A stretch of 64,000 nucleotides of DNA from Odobenus rosmarus divergens (GCF_000321225.1 NW_004451649.1:921572-985571), one strand, 5' to 3'; shown: positions 13,156 to 26,370, numbered from the stretch's first letter. The notes: generated by a model not told the origin, from the letters alone. Made by a program: numbers and translations.

Positions 13156-13377
13156 TTATCGAGCACATATTAGTACAGCTGTTGTGTTTGCTTTAAATCT
13201 ATCCATTATATTTAAAGGACATTTTAAAAAAACTGTCACTGTTGAACACTACATGCAAATTTGGAACTACTAGAAACCAGACCTCTTGCTTCTTGTCTTT
13301 ATATTCATATTCTATAAGCAGTATTAATGCACATCAAGACTTACAGTTTGTGTTTATCCTAATTGCTTCCTCTGTAG

Positions 13378-13502
13378 CCCCAAGTGCCCCTCCACAATCT
13401 GTCACTGTGTTAACAGTTGGAAGCCACAATAGCACAAGTATTAGTGTTTCCTGGGATCCTCCTCCTCCGGATCATCAGAATGGAATCATCCAAGAATACA
13501 AG
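13378..13502 (+). CDS. ROBO2: ROBO2 exon: first half of fibronectin type III domain 3
   Basis: This 125-nt exon completes the Ala codon split from the previous exon and encodes [20 protein letters not shown], then [21 protein letters not shown]. It is the N-terminal half of the third FN3 domain, with the usual 'APP' entry and 'ISVSW-PP' B-strand. HNSTS contains an N-glycosylation sequon (NST). The acceptor is a T-rich tract plus CTGTAG; the donor is GTAGGG, weaker than consensus. The exon ends in phase 0 and fits the next exon, which begins IWCLGNE. Confidence 0.96.
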
Positions 13503-13735
13503 GTAGGGCCTGGGTGAAGAAGCAAGACTCACAGAAAAGCTTCCCAGAGAAGTCTCAGGGTCACATGCATGAAGCTCATCTCCAGAAGCCCTCCTCTTGA
13601 GTCTGAGTGTAGAGTAATTTTTCTATCTTTGTGTGACAAGTAAAGAAACAAATACATAGGGGATTGGAACCTAACTCCAAGACACAGATAACAAAAACTC
13701 ACTTGGACAAGTGAACCCTAACAGTGGAGTGGTTT

Positions 13736-13764
13736 TGTTCTGTTTTGTTTTGTTTTGTTTTGTT
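13736..13764 (+). repeat. (TTTTG)n microsatellite
   Basis: About five tandem TTTTG/TTCTG units lie in the intron. Nothing suggests function. Confidence 0.9.
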
Positions 13765-15660
13765 GGGGTTTTTGTAGAGTGTGATTCCAGAACCTCAGAG
13801 ATTTAGAGAGATTGGGTACAGAGTAGGTAGTGAAGCCTTCATTCCAGAAACACCCTGTATCATTGTTATTAAATTTCTGTGTAATGGGCCTTAGCAGGGA
13901 TGTTTTTAAACTGTGGTCTCATAAAAAGATGCTTCCAAGGTTTAGAGAGTAGGGGTGGGGATAGGAGGGTGGGCAGCACCAACTCTCACTTTAAGTCCTG
14001 CTTTGGTCAACTTATTGAGGCTTTGTAAAATATTTCACTTGAAAAAGGGGAGCCGTTATAAAACCAAATTGTGAAAAAACTTATAAAAAAATAGTTTATT
14101 ATCTCATTTTTCAAATGATAATTTTGTTGGTGTTTAGAAACTATAGATCCATTGTTTTCCTGCCAATGTTTGATGTTTAAGAGACAGAAGATGTCTAACT
14201 TTGGGAAATAAGAATCTGATTAGCTGTGATGTGATTCGACCACATATGATAGTAAAACACCTCATTAAACCTTATAAAAATTCAAAACCATGATTTTGCT
14301 ATTAATAAATGTATATGGAATTCTAACAATTAACATGCTAGCTAGATTAGAATAGAAGCTAAATGCCCCATCTCATCCTGAAAATTTAGAGTTGTTATGT
14401 AAAATGAAGCTGAATATTGCACTGAAAACATTGCAGATTGAATTATGTTATTTCTAAGAAAAAACAAAATTCAAAATAGAATTTTCTTAAATTAATGAAT
14501 GATTAACTTACTGAAACCATGTGTACAAGCACTTACTCTAAAATTATTCCCATCACTTTATAAAGAAACATTTGTAAGAAATATAAGTGTTTTACAGTAT
14601 CATAATTACATATAAATATTATATATGTATATGTATAAATTTTACAAGGATTGGGGCACATTGTTTTAATAGCAAAGAATGATCTATTCTGGTGTGTGTG
14701 TGTGTTTTAATGAGGTTAGGATTTTACTTTTGTATCATTTGGAACTGAATTTTCTAAACTTCCATATACTGAAACACCGATTTTGATTATAACATGGTAA
14801 TTTTTGTCATAAGTTGTAAGCTTTCTCACTCATATGAGAGTGCCTTATTTTGCTAACAAAGTGTATATTTTGGTTAGGCCTAAATATTCCTACATTAGTA
14901 ACATAGACATCATTGTGTAAATAAAAGAAATACACAGTTCACAGGAATTATTTCAAATAAAATGTTTCAGGAATTTACCTGTTTCAGAAACAAACCATGT
15001 GTGTTCCCACTTATTTATCTCCATGTAGATTATAAAATACTATAGACTATGAATACAAATATGTGTACACGGTACACATCATTCTTTTTATAATGCATTT
15101 GACAGTAACAAATCTCCATATCTCAGGACAAAGTATGCCTTAAAATGTGATTCTTACTTGCAGCAAAAGCCTGGGTTCTTTCACATCAGTCTTTAAAGAC
15201 TTTCCACCAGTTTGTTCTCATGAATGTGTCTGTGTATATGTACATATGTTTTGATCAATATTGAGATTCATTTCTGTCAGTGTAACTATTGGCTTTAATT
15301 TCATCTCAGTCAATACTTATAACTTAGGTCAATTAATCTTGTTAACTACTTCTGGGTAAGTTAATATTTTCTTAAATAAAATATAAATTACTTAGATGTG
15401 CACCGTTATCTCTTGGATATTACAACTAATAATCACCATATTTTTATAGATTATATGCATAATAAACCTTGATAAATAAATTAAGCAGAGAAATTTATGT
15501 GTTTTAATCCATACCCAAATACTGTTTGCAACCAAGGACCACTTTCCAGAAGTGCTAAGGGAAATCACTGCATTATAAGCATTCAGTGTTGATTGTAAGA
15601 TATAAAGGAACATGGCATAGTTTTAGCTTCCCTTAATAGTCTTCCTTTAATATAACGTAC

Positions 15661-15685
15661 ACATACACACACACACACACACATA
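15661..15685 (+). repeat. (AC)n microsatellite
   Basis: A run of about eleven AC units sits roughly 160 nt upstream of the exon at 15843. It is probably length-polymorphic. Confidence 0.93.
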
Positions 15686-15842
15686 GATAAATAAACCGCA
15701 AAAATTAGGCTTTAGAAAATGTCATTTACAAATACTTCTATAAGCCAAGAGAATAGATTGGTCACTACTAAAAAAAATATGTCATCAATTTAACAGAAAG
15801 GATAGTTTTATATTCTTTTGTTATTCATTTACATTTCTATAG

Positions 15843-16014
15843 ATCTGGTGCCTGGGGAATGAAACACGATTCCATATCAACAAAACTGTGGATGCAGCCA
15901 TTCGATCTGTGATAATTGCTGGATTGTTCCCAGGTATTCAATACCGGGTAGAGGTTGCAGCTAGCACGAGTGCAGGGGTTGGAGTAAAAAGTGAGCCGCA
16001 ACCAATAATCATTG
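15843..16014 (+). CDS. ROBO2: ROBO2 exon: second half of fibronectin type III domain 3
   Basis: This 172-nt exon encodes [20 protein letters not shown], then [20 protein letters not shown] and [17 protein letters not shown]. It completes FN3 domain 3; '[17 protein letters not shown]' is the classic FN3 F-strand signature. Two N-glycosylation sequons (NET and NKT) lie close together. The acceptor is TTCTATAG and the donor a consensus GTGAGT. The exon ends with one base of a Gly codon that the transmembrane exon at 25556 completes. Confidence 0.96.
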
Positions 16015-16504
16015 GTGAGTATAATCGTTGGTGGGTACGTCTCTGTGGCCTGGGCTTCAGAGTTAGCCAACTGGTAACAAGGTAGATGATATTTTTAATC
16101 TGTATCCTAACAGTGGATATGCAGCAATGAGTGATAGGGTGCACTCATCATATAGGCAAATAGGTTGACTGACTCGGGTTTCTTATAAAATAATTAGCAA
16201 TTTCTTGTGCTTTTAAGTTTCCCAGAAACTTCTTTAAATTATAATCACTAAGTGTTTAAATGCTGAAAGTTGGTTTGAAAATGATTTTTAATCAATAATT
16301 TCATTAGCAATTTTGATGTCATTGAAATAAAATAGGAAATGAGGCAGTTACTGAAGAAAATGCTTTATGTTTCAAATCCTCTAAGCGAGAAAAAATGTCA
16401 AAATTTAACCAGAAACAAGGCCAAAAGAAACTTTGTAATCCAAATATATTATCCCGAAGAAGAAATCCCTATTAAATCTACTATCATCATTACAGAAAAT
16501 TGTT

Positions 16505-19500
16505 CCCTATTAGCATTGATTTTGTTTGCCTGTTCTTGAAATATATGTAAATGGAATTACAGAGAATATAATATTTTGTGTCTGGCTTCTTTCACTAAAC
16601 AGTGTTTTTGAGATTTACCCATGTATGTATCATGCAATTCTTATGTTTTGTTTCTGAGCAGTATTCAATTGGGTGAATATATCTTATTTTGTTTCTCTGC
16701 TTTTCTCTTGAGGGAATTTGAACATTCCTGTGTGAGTCTTTTTGAGGACATATGTTTTTATTTCCTTTGGAGAAATACCTAGATGTGGAATTTTGGGGTA
16801 TAGGATTGATATAGTTTATAAGAAACTGTAAACGCTTCTTTATATTGTTGTATAATTTTATACTTTCACTAGCAAAGAATATGACTTGCAGTTTTTCTAC
16901 CCCATTGTCAACATTTGATGTTGCCAGTCCATAATTTTAGTCATTCCAATGAGTATGAAAGAGTACCTCACTATTGTTTTTACTTCAGTTTTCTTTGATG
17001 ACTAATGATGTTGAACAACATTACATGTGTTTTATTGGCCATTCACATATTTTCTTTCGTACAATTTCCAAGTCTTTGCCTTTTTAAAACTGTGTTGTTT
17101 GTCTCTTGTTACTGGATAGGAGAACCGATACATTCTGGATACAATATATTTTTTATTGCAAATATTTTCTCCTGGTCTATGGATTCCCTATTTCTTTTAT
17201 TAATAATGTCTTTTGATTAGCAAATTTTTAAATTTTTCATGTTTAGTGCTTTCTAAGAAATTGTGTCCTATCTGTAGATAGTGAAGATATTTTCTTGGAT
17301 TTTCTTCTAGCAGCTTTATAATTTTAGCTCTTATGCTTATGGCTATAATTCATCTTAAAGTAATTGCATGTGTTTTGAGAGTTGAGGCTTATTTATTTTC
17401 CTAAGTGTATCAGCACGTTTTATTAAACTTTTCCCTATTCGATTTTTATAACTATATTTATAAAATTTCCTTTTCTACTTTTCTATATTATGTATAAACT
17501 TACTTTTATATATTACCCTTTCATCTGATGACCTTACTCCCCTCATTTATTTATTTTAATACTTGTGACATATTTTTTCAGGATATATTCAAACAATATT
17601 CTATCTCCTTTCTTCTTATTTGTGTTACTATGTTAAAATCTATTGAATCATTTCGAAGGTGAATAAACCTTGCATTCCTGGGATAAATCGCACTTGACCA
17701 AAATATACTATGTTTTCTACAGATATTACTGGATCTAACTTGCTAACATCTGGTAAAGAATTTTGCATCAATTTTCATGAGGGATATTGATCAATAGTTT
17801 TCTTCTAATGTCATTGTCAGGTTTTAGAATCAAGATGGCTAACCTTGTAAAAGGGGTGGGGAAATATCCCATTCTCTGCTATAGTCTAAGAGTTTTTGTG
17901 GGGCCTTTTATTATTTCTTACTTAAATTCTTTCTAGAATCAGTTATAATATCTGTGCTTAGAGTTTTATTTGTGAATTCTGTTTATATTTATGAATTTGC
18001 ATTTATTTAGAATTGTTATTATTCCTGTGTTGGTTGTGTTAAATGGATTTTTGGTTTTGCCGTCAGTGAATTTGTCTGATCTATCTAAGTTGTCGAATTT
18101 ATTGTTATATGCTTATTTGCATATTTGCATTATCTCTTTATTTATAATCCCCTTTAATTGTAGTGTTTCAGGATGTGTAGTAATGTCATCTCTTTTATTC
18201 TTTTTTTAAGATTTTATTTATTTATTTATTTGAGAGTGAGAACACAAGCAGGGAGGAGGGGCAGAGTGAGAGGGAGAAACAGACCGCTGCTGAACAGGGA
18301 GTCCGATGCGGGGCTTGATCCTAGGACCCTGAGATCATGACCTGAGCCGAAGGCAGACACTTAACCAACAGAACCACCCAGGCGCCCCTCATCTCTTTTA
18401 TTCTTATGCTGAGAATTTGTGTTCCCTCTCTCTTTCTCTTTCTTCTCCCCCTTTTTTTGCCCCCCCACCCCTTCAATTTCAAGCAGTCTTGATAAGGATT
18501 TATCAATGTTTTTAATCTTTTCAAATTATAAACTTTTGGCTTTGCTAGTTTTATTTGCTTTCTAATTAATTTCTGCTATTTTTTCTTCTTTTTGTTGCTT
18601 CTTAAGATAGAAATTTATATCAATGATTTGGACCTTTCTAATACAGAAATTTAAAGTTATACATTTCTTACTAAACACATCTTCAGCTCAATCTTACACA
18701 TTTTGAGGTGTTATGTTTCCATTTATCACAATGTTGAAAATACTTTTCACTTCACCTAAGGATTTCTTTTTCTTTGTAGAGGTTGTTTGGCAGTGTATTA
18801 TTACATTTCCAAATATTTTGGGATTTCACAACAGCTTTTTCTTTCTGATTTATAATTGAATTCCACTGTGGTTAGAAAATGTACATTGTATAAATTTAGT
18901 CTTTTAAATATGGAGAATTATTTTATGGCTCAACATTTGGTCTTAGAATGTTCCTTGTGCGTTTGAAAAGTATGTACATTTTTCTGTTCTGGAGTGGAAT
19001 CTTCTGTAAATGTCATGTCAGATTAGTTGGTAGTATCATTCAGGTCTTTACTGATTTTCTGCCTGTTTATTCAGTCAATTAGTAAGAAAGGAGTCTGGAA
19101 ATGTATTATAATTAAAGATTTTGGTATTCTTTTGATCTATAAGTTTTTGTTTCCTATATTTTGCTACTTATTTTAAGATACATCTTAGGATTGTTATATC
19201 TTATTAAGGAACTTACCTTTATCATTATGGAATGCCCCACTTTATTACCTAGTAAGATTCTTTGTCCTGAAATGTACTGTGTCTCAGATTAGTATAGCTA
19301 CATTATATTATAAGTTTTTCATGGCTTGTGTTGTTTCCATCCTTTTACAGAGAAATTGTACATTTCTATTATTTATATAGCATGTTAATTCTGTTTCAAA
19401 TTCAATATGACAATCTTTGCCTTTTAATTGGAATGTTTAGACCAATAACTTCAATGTAATTAGTGATGCATTTGGACTTAGAATTACCATCTTGCTATTT

Positions 19501-20700
19501 ATTTTCTGTCTGAATTTGTTCCTATTTTCCTAATTTCTTTTGGATGAATTGAGTAATGTTCTATATTCTATTTTATATCCACTATTGGATTCTTAGGTAT
19601 AACTTTTTTTTTTAATAATGGTTATTCTAGGATTTGCCTACCAAGACCTTAAAAAATATAATTCCATTTTCATTCCTCTCAATATTTTTGCTATTGTTAT
19701 AGTTTTACTCTTATACATGTAGTAAACACCAATATACAAACTAAAGTAGTATTATTATTTGCTTTGCTTTAAACCATTAGTTATCTTTATCTTTTAAGTA
19801 AATTAAAAACTAAGAAAAAAATTTTGTTACTCAAAATGTTACTCATTTTTTGTCAGATATTCTGTTCTATAAATTCAATTTCCTCAGTCTCCCTGAGTTC
19901 CTCTGTCTCTTTAACTCAGGAATTTTGTTTAGCCACGTTTGGGTTCTCCTTCATTGCATCACACTTTAGTATTGTCTTCAGATCGAAAGCTATGAAAATA
20001 GTAAGATCTCCCTTGTTTATTTTCCCTTTCTCACAATCCTGCCCTTTTGTTTTACATATTTTGCCTACTTTTCAACTTATTTATGGTGGGATTACATGTC
20101 CCATACCTGTTATTTCTTTATGGGCAGGAATGGAAGTATCCACTGAATTATTAATTCTATATAATATACTTTTCTGTTCTAGAATTTCCATTTGTTTTCT
20201 TTTACATGTTTCATTTATTGTAATAGCTACTTTAAAGTCCTTTTCTCCTAATTTCAACATCTGTGTCATCTCATGGTCTATTTCTATTGATTACTTTTTC
20301 TCTTGACCTTTGGTTGTCTCTTCCTTTTCTTTTTCTTCTTTCTTTTTTTGCTGTTGTTATTTTGCTTGTTTTTGCTTGCTTAGTAGTTTTTTACTGTATA
20401 CTATACATTGCAGATGCATACCATAAAATTTTGTGATCTTCTAAAGAACGTTGGGTTTTATTCTAAAGGGAGTCGATCGTCTTGATTTTGCGGGAACTTG
20501 GATTTTACCTTTGTTAATATGGGACTGTTTATGTTTTGACCTTTTTCTCAGAGCAAAATCTCAGTTTGACCTTTACTTTAAGTCATGGCCCTTAAGAGGC
20601 TTCAGTGAAAAGCCTACTATGTTGATCTGGTTTCCCAACTTGATGAAATTCAAGGTTTAAACACAATTTTCTCTACAGTGAACATCAGCTGAAAAGTCTG
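16505..20700 (-). mobile_element. Long antisense ancient L1 (LINE-1) fragment
   Basis: Read on the minus strand this is an old, decayed L1. 3'-end landmarks come first (16550-17270: 'tctggcttctttcac', 'ttttgagatttacccatg', 'gaaatacctagatgtgga'). ORF-derived T-rich sequence follows, then blocks at 19400-19640 and 20210-20390 typical of the older L1 class ('gacaatctttgccttttaat', 'ttctaggatttgcctacc', 'caacatctgtgtcatctcat'). All reading frames are broken, so it cannot encode working proteins. The 160-codon open frame at 19824-20306 lies inside it and is not a gene. End points are approximate. Confidence 0.7.
18203..18388 (-). mobile_element. CAN SINE inside L1, antisense
   Basis: The full reversed structure is present: T-tract, AAGATTTTATTTATTTATTT, GA-rich body and 'aaccacccaggcgcccc'. 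A perfect 17-bp target-site duplication, tcatctcttttattctt, lies at 18186-18202 and 18389-18405. Intact flanks suggest a fairly recent insertion. Confidence 0.95.
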
Positions 20701-21517
20701 TTCAGCATTTTCAGCCTTCTGGCTTTTGATATTCACCAGATTCTTGGAGTCTTCATTCTGCATACACAGTTAAGAGTTCATCTTATGATTGAGGGGGAAT
20801 TCATACAAAGAGTTGGAAACATTGCTTTCGCATGGCTCTTTCACATGGCTTCCACGTGAAAATTTTCAGTCACTCTGTCATCTCAGAACTGTATCCTCTG
20901 ACACCTCATAGCAATACAGTTGAGGTTTTCAGTTTGGGTTCTAGCTGCCTAGCACTGTATGGTTTGAAATCTTTAAGGGGAAAAGAAAGCCTCGTAAGTG
21001 CAGATTTCCCTTAATGCATTCCCCTTCTTTCAAGGGACAAATATCTTCAGTTCTTCCTGCTTTTATTTGCTTATTAGTATCTTTAATATATTTTAAATAT
21101 TCTTCCTAGAGTTTGCATATTTTAAGAATACTTACCCAGAGTTTGATACAATAGAATGTGCCAGTCCCATTAATTTCTGTTTGTTTTTGGAAATGATGCA
21201 CACAGAGCACACTGCTAATTTCTGGGAAGTTGTTTCTTATTACAAAATATTTATTGTATATGAAGAGATTTAACATTCAGTCATACTGTTGATTTTTTTA
21301 TATTCTCCAAGTTTTTGTTCTTTTATATATTAAAAGCATTAAAGAGAAAAAGTTATAGTATTAAATTTTCTTTCAATTGCCTTCCCTTTCTTAATTAGTC
21401 AAACAGACGGAATTAATTTCTTAACCTGAGGGGAACCTACAATCTTGCCCTTCTGAGATTTTCTAAAATAAATTGTAATAAGAGAGAAATACAGGTACAC
21501 CCAAAAGGATTTAACTG

Positions 21518-21519
<2 letters not shown>

Positions 21520-21548
<29 letters not shown>
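21520..21548 (+). repeat. (AC)n microsatellite
   Basis: About fourteen uninterrupted AC units, probably polymorphic. Confidence 0.95.
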
Positions 21549-21549
<1 letters not shown>

Positions 21550-22205
21550 TATGCTGTTTAGAAGTAAACCATTAATTTTTCCCTTAAAAATGTTTATGAA
21601 ACATATTTAAAGGGCATTGTTTTCTGTGAGAACTCCTAGATAAGTAAACAAAGCTTTGTGGGTTTTTATACTTTTTTTACTGTCTATAACATATATGAAA
21701 TGGAATATTTCTAACCCAGATTGTCAAGTATCTATATTTTTCTTTTCTGTATTTTCTATTATTTTTATTAAGAAGTATAATTCTCAAGTAAGGAAAAGTT
21801 TTCTTCTTCTTTTTTTGTAGTGACTATGTGTATTGTTCACAATATTTGGGACATTTATTGTACTTGGAGGCAAGTAAAACATTACAAGAATACCATTTAA
21901 CCAAGCTCATGTCATGTCAATTAAGAACTTAACAACTGTATAATAATTTTAAAAAAGGAAAACTAACTTAGAGTATCTGTATCAAATAGAAAGTTTTGCT
22001 TAAGTTTCTATTATTTTATAAAGACTAAGTGTCTTCAACTGTATAATTAGTACCTTTTATTTTTTTAGTATATCATACAACTGTTTCCAAATTTTCTATG
22101 AAATAAAAAAAAATAATCTGATAAATGATATTTCTATCTCTGATTTGTGTAGTTAGAATGTGCAATGTTCAAGATGTGATCAAATAGAATTGTACCACTT
22201 GGAAT

Positions 22206-22246
22206 AAATGCATGCTCACACACATGCATACACACACACAAGCACA
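22206..22246 (+). repeat. Imperfect (CA)n/ATGC-rich simple repeat
   Basis: CA units are interrupted by ATGC and AG steps. Confidence 0.8.
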
Positions 22247-24109
22247 ATTCAACACAGAAAAGGCTATTTATACTCAAGAGATTTATTTCTTTTTAATATC
22301 TACTCTTGTACTAAAGAAGCCTTTGATTGTTTCTTTAATTACTACTGCACATCTACCTTAACATCTTGTCTGAGAACCTTATCCACACAACTGTTATTCC
22401 TTAGCTGAAAAGTGATTTAGTGATGGCTAATCTCCTTTTTCTGTTTCAATTTGTGCTTTCTCTATTGTCTGCTCAGTACTAGAAACAGCACTTGAACTGA
22501 CTCAAGCTCTACCTCATTTCCCCTTTGCTTTAATTAAATCATGTATTGGCATTTGATGTAATTTATGGCTGATAATTTTAGATTTGTCTTATGCCAGACT
22601 AGGTACTGTTTCATTTATTCCTTTTCAGTTTCATTTTCATTCCAGAAAGTTCCAGTAAAGGAATATTAATTAAAATATTATATAAATATAATAAATAGCC
22701 ATACACAGGTTTAAAAGCATTATTGTTCTTTTGTCTGTATTTTCCACTGGTAAGATGACTTTACATCAAAGTGTCCATAGTTCTTCTATGTCACTGCACT
22801 TACACACAGAGAAATGCAACCACATACATTTACATAAATAAGCATCAAAGAGTATGCCGTATAACAAATTTACTTTGATTTATAATTTTCAGTAATCTTG
22901 CTTAATAATATAGCTATTGTTTCTTTAATCATTTGGCCATTTAGTGCTTACCTTATATAGTTGGTAATAATATGTGGAACAGCTGCAAACTTTCACAGTA
23001 ATAGGTACAATTGAATCTGATGTGTCTAATTAATTTTTAGTCCAACAAATTAGTTTTGTTCTTCATTACTCTCCAATGGGAGGAAGACATTACATTTCAT
23101 TATATTTTTTGTCTGCAAGAACAATGGAGCATTACAGGTCACACACATCCCTTGTCTATGCTCTAATTAGCCCAACTGACAACATTGTTTCAAATATACC
23201 AGCAGCATAAGAAACAGTAATACACCCTTGGTAACATAAATATTAAACTATATAAAATATCATATTTTATGAACCTTTTACACAAATGAAGGACAAATTT
23301 TCTCCTTGTTCTATAATGTGTTTGTTTTCTTTTCAGTAATTCTTAATAGCTATAAAAATCAGCTATGTGTATGTCTCATATTGAAAATATGAGTTCATTT
23401 TAAATATATTTTTATTTAAGTTTACGTGTATAATAACTAAGGACAGATAGATTGGGAAAATTAAGCAAGATTCTTACATAAGTGAATCTGGGCTTTACAA
23501 CTGGAATTTAACACAACAGACATTTCAGAAATGGAATATAAGTATGTATAAGAAAAATGCTAACAGCTATAACAAACAAGCCTATATACTGATTGGCTTA
23601 ACAAAATAAAATTTTGTGGGTTTTTTTTCTTATTCATAGCCCAGTCTAATATGGATTAGCAGAATGGAGGTTGGAGTTTCTACTCCACAGAGTTATGTAG
23701 GGAACTTCGATCCTTCCAATCAGTAGCTCTGCCATCTCTTACAGGGTCAGAATCCTCCAAAGATCACTTCATTCTATTTAACATTAGGAAAGAGAAGAAT
23801 GTCAAGTATTGTCACGGGAGTATATGGGTCAGGTCTAGAGGTAGTATGCATAACATGCCTATGCAGTATTATCCAATAACTCAGTCACTTTGCTGCACTT
23901 CAACTACAAGTGAGTCTGGGATATGTTGGCTAATTCTTTGACCTGGAAGAAAGGAGAAACTGTCAAACAAATCATCTGTGGTTTTCGAGACTCTCACATC
24001 TAGACAGTTTACAACTTAAATCCCTGAAGTTCCCTGGGTGGCTCTTACCCATACCTGGGTCATAATTTTGTGTCATAAACTACTGTGTTCTTATCAGCCT
24101 CTTTATGTA

Positions 24110-24275
24110 CATCATCTTAAATAATACTCCCAAATATTTGAAATAGTATTGTTGCCAACTAACAGAAACAGGTACTTGAAAAGATTAAGTGCCCTACATA
24201 AGGTTATTGCTTATTTAAGTTGGTAAGTGGCAGAGATGATATCCAAACAGGAAATTTCAAGGACCATGTTCTTTC
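24110..24275 (-). mobile_element. MIR remnant
   Basis: 'aagattaagtgccctacata', 'aggttattgcttatt' and 'gttggtaagtggcagagatg' follow the reverse MIR consensus (the 'gaggttaagtaacttgccca ... agtaagtggcagagc' pattern). It is diverged and its ends are uncertain. Confidence 0.65.
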
Positions 24276-25135
24276 TAATATGTTGTAATGCCATGATAAC
24301 TAAAACAATGGACATCATACATGTGATTTGATATGCTGAAATTTGCCACTTATATTTTGATTTCAATTTATTTTTAAAGTTTTTGTTTAGTAATTAATAG
24401 GATATGATATTGACATTACAAATCACTTAACTCCCAGTGCGTAAATATCTTAATCTTTTAAATAGACACCTAAATCTTTGCTTTTCAGTGATACTATGAT
24501 TCCATAAGTTTTAACCTATTTTGAAATGTGGACTAAGATTTTCTTAATTATCTCTGAAAGGTCTAAACTACCAAAACCATGATTATTTCTAGAGTAATAT
24601 TAGTCCAGATTTAAACGTTTATTTTAGTAACATAGACCTTAGTATTAAAGTTGTCTTTTTAATTCAACTTTCAAGCAGATTTTCAAATTAGTTCAGTTTT
24701 AAGGGAATATATGAGTTTTACCTTTTTGTGACATATATATATTTTAATTATAGATACTAATCTCTATGAAGTACATAATTGTCATTGTTTTATATAGTAG
24801 TTTTAATACATTCCAAAAAATTAAAGCGTGTTTGATCAAAATAAGCTCCTTGTTAGTCTCTTAAGGACAATATTAAATTACACATTTTTAAACCATGAAC
24901 ATTTGAATTTAGGCAGCGCTATAGAGGAAATAAAATTTGCAAATTTTGCGAATGTTGTAATTGTTTTTTTTTATTTTAACAAGACTATATTAAAACATAC
25001 TTCACCTAACTAAAGAGAAGTTGATGTTATTTTGCACCCTAGCACTTATTTTAGTACTTATTTATAAGGCAATAAATCAAGAAGCAGTTCTGAATCTATT
25101 CATAATAAACCAAAACATAAAGAAGACATGTTCTT

Positions 25136-25335
25136 TTTTTTTTTTAAAAGATTTTATTTATTTATTTGACAGAGAGAGAGACAGTGAGAGAGGGAACACA
25201 AGCAGGGGGAGTGGGAGAGGGAGAAGCAGGCTTCCCGCGGAGCAGGGAGGCCGATGCAGGGCTCGATCCCAGGACCCCGGGACCATGACCTGAGCCAAAG
25301 GCAGACACTTAATGGCTGAGCCACCCAGGCGCCCC
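25136..25335 (-). mobile_element. CAN SINE upstream of the transmembrane exon, antisense
   Basis: The full reversed SINE ends 'gagccacccaggcgcccc'. A perfect 15-bp duplication, agaagacatgttctt, lies at 25121-25135 and 25336-25350. The element ends about 220 nt before the acceptor at 25555. Its T-tract followed by 'atttgacag' is an acceptor-like motif on the ROBO2 sense strand. Confidence 0.95.
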
Positions 25336-25555
25336 AGAAGACATGTTCTTAATCACAGTTTAGACTCATAAAATATCAGAACTTATAAAATATGCTTCTT
25401 CTGAAATTTATAAAATATGCTTATCAATAATTTTGATGGGATCAGAGCACAGATATTACCTGCCTTCATAGGAATTTTCTAGTTTGGTACACTATGTATG
25501 AATTCCTCTGTTTACTTTCATAATAATGTTTACTAAAACTATTATTTTTCCACAG

Positions 25556-25738
25556 GGGGACGTAATGAAGTTGTCATTACTGAAAACAATAACAGTATAA
25601 CTGAGCAAATCACTGATGTTGTGAAGCAACCAGCCTTTATAGCTGGCATTGGTGGTGCCTGCTGGGTAATTTTGATGGGTTTTAGCATCTGGTTGTATTG
25701 GCGAAGAAAGAAGAGAAAGGGACTCAGTAACTATGCTG
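25556..25738 (+). CDS. ROBO2: ROBO2 exon: juxtamembrane segment and transmembrane helix
   Basis: This 183-nt exon encodes [40 protein letters not shown] and [20 protein letters not shown]. The hydrophobic run from AFIAGIGG to SIWLYW is the single membrane span. The basic RRKKRKG that follows is a stop-transfer signal, placing the C-terminal side in the cytoplasm. ENNNSI contains a sequon (NNS). The acceptor is TTTTTCCACAG and the donor GTAAGA. The exon ends in phase 1 ('gct g'), which fits both the normal next exon at 35476 and the candidate alternative exon at 33569. This exon decides whether the receptor is membrane-bound, so its choice of 3' partner sets the tail. Confidence 0.97.
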
Positions 25739-26031
25739 GTAAGAGACTATTTCTAGCTAAGAAAATCTCCTGTCTTTAGGCACGAGATGGATGAAAGAGA
25801 GGGAATGGGACTGAATAATGAGTGAATGAATGAATGAACAAATGAATGGATGTTTTGGCTTGTTGTAAACACCTGCTCTGTAAAATGCAATTATAAATAT
25901 GCTTTCATGTATTTCTTCTCACCATATCACATTATGACCATAAGGCAAGTTTTTGCTTGTTTCTCCAGTGAAGCCTAACAAGAGTGCACATGGATAAATG
26001 TGTAACCATTTTTTCTCAATTAGTTCTTCAA

Positions 26032-26073
26032 AACACACACACACACACACGCACACACACACACACACACACA
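26032..26073 (+). repeat. (AC)n microsatellite
   Basis: About twenty AC units broken by one GC step; probably polymorphic. Confidence 0.95.
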
Positions 26074-26318
26074 TAGACTGAATGCCATGAAGCCATTATC
26101 TGAGAAGTGGATTTAGGCAAGATCATTACTAACATGCTCAGGAAGAAAATATTTGAAATACAGCTTCTAGTATTTCAAGATGCAGATTACAATAGGAAAT
26201 GTCCCAGATGGCAAATAAAAACAAGGGAAAAAATCTCATCAGAATTAATAAGACTGATGAAGCATGAATTGATTTACTAGCCTAGTCTATCTATTTCAAG
26301 GTGACCAATCAGCATTTT

Positions 26319-26370
26319 AGAAAGGAGAAAAAGGAGAAGAAAAAGAAGCAGAAGAAGAAAAAAGGAGATC
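26319..26370 (+). repeat. Polypurine (GA-rich) tract
   Basis: An A/G-only stretch of GAA/GGA units. It produces a lysine-rich open frame that is not a gene. Confidence 0.85.

Larger units (their letters stand above)
10478..13377 (+). other. ROBO2: ROBO2 intron, 2.9 kb
   Basis: The intron runs from GTCAGT to CTGTAG. It holds the antisense CAN SINE at 10534 and an old MIR just upstream of the next exon. Between 10740 and 12920 I see only AT-rich unique sequence. Confidence 0.85.
13503..15842 (+). other. ROBO2: ROBO2 intron, 2.3 kb
   Basis: The intron runs from GTAGGG to TCTATAG. It holds a TTTTG pentamer repeat and an AC repeat close to the acceptor. Apart from AT-rich sequence I see no further repeat or exon. 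Confidence 0.85.
16015..25555 (+). other. ROBO2: ROBO2 intron, 9.5 kb
   Basis: The intron runs from GTGAGT to CCACAG. It is dominated by a long antisense L1 (16.5-20.7 kb) with a CAN SINE inside, followed by AC/CA repeats, a MIR remnant and a CAN SINE about 220 nt upstream of the acceptor. The stretch 22250-25120 is otherwise AT-rich. A degenerate old repeat may lie at 23570-23970, but I could not assign it. Confidence 0.85.

Noticed and set aside
19824..20306. 160-codon open frame
   Set aside because: It lies in the antisense strand of an old L1 and is Phe/Ile/Ser-rich as expected from T-rich DNA. It does not resemble a known protein.
26032..26073. Regularly repeated units (CRISPR-like)
   Set aside because: Simple AC microsatellite in a vertebrate genome, with no spacer structure.
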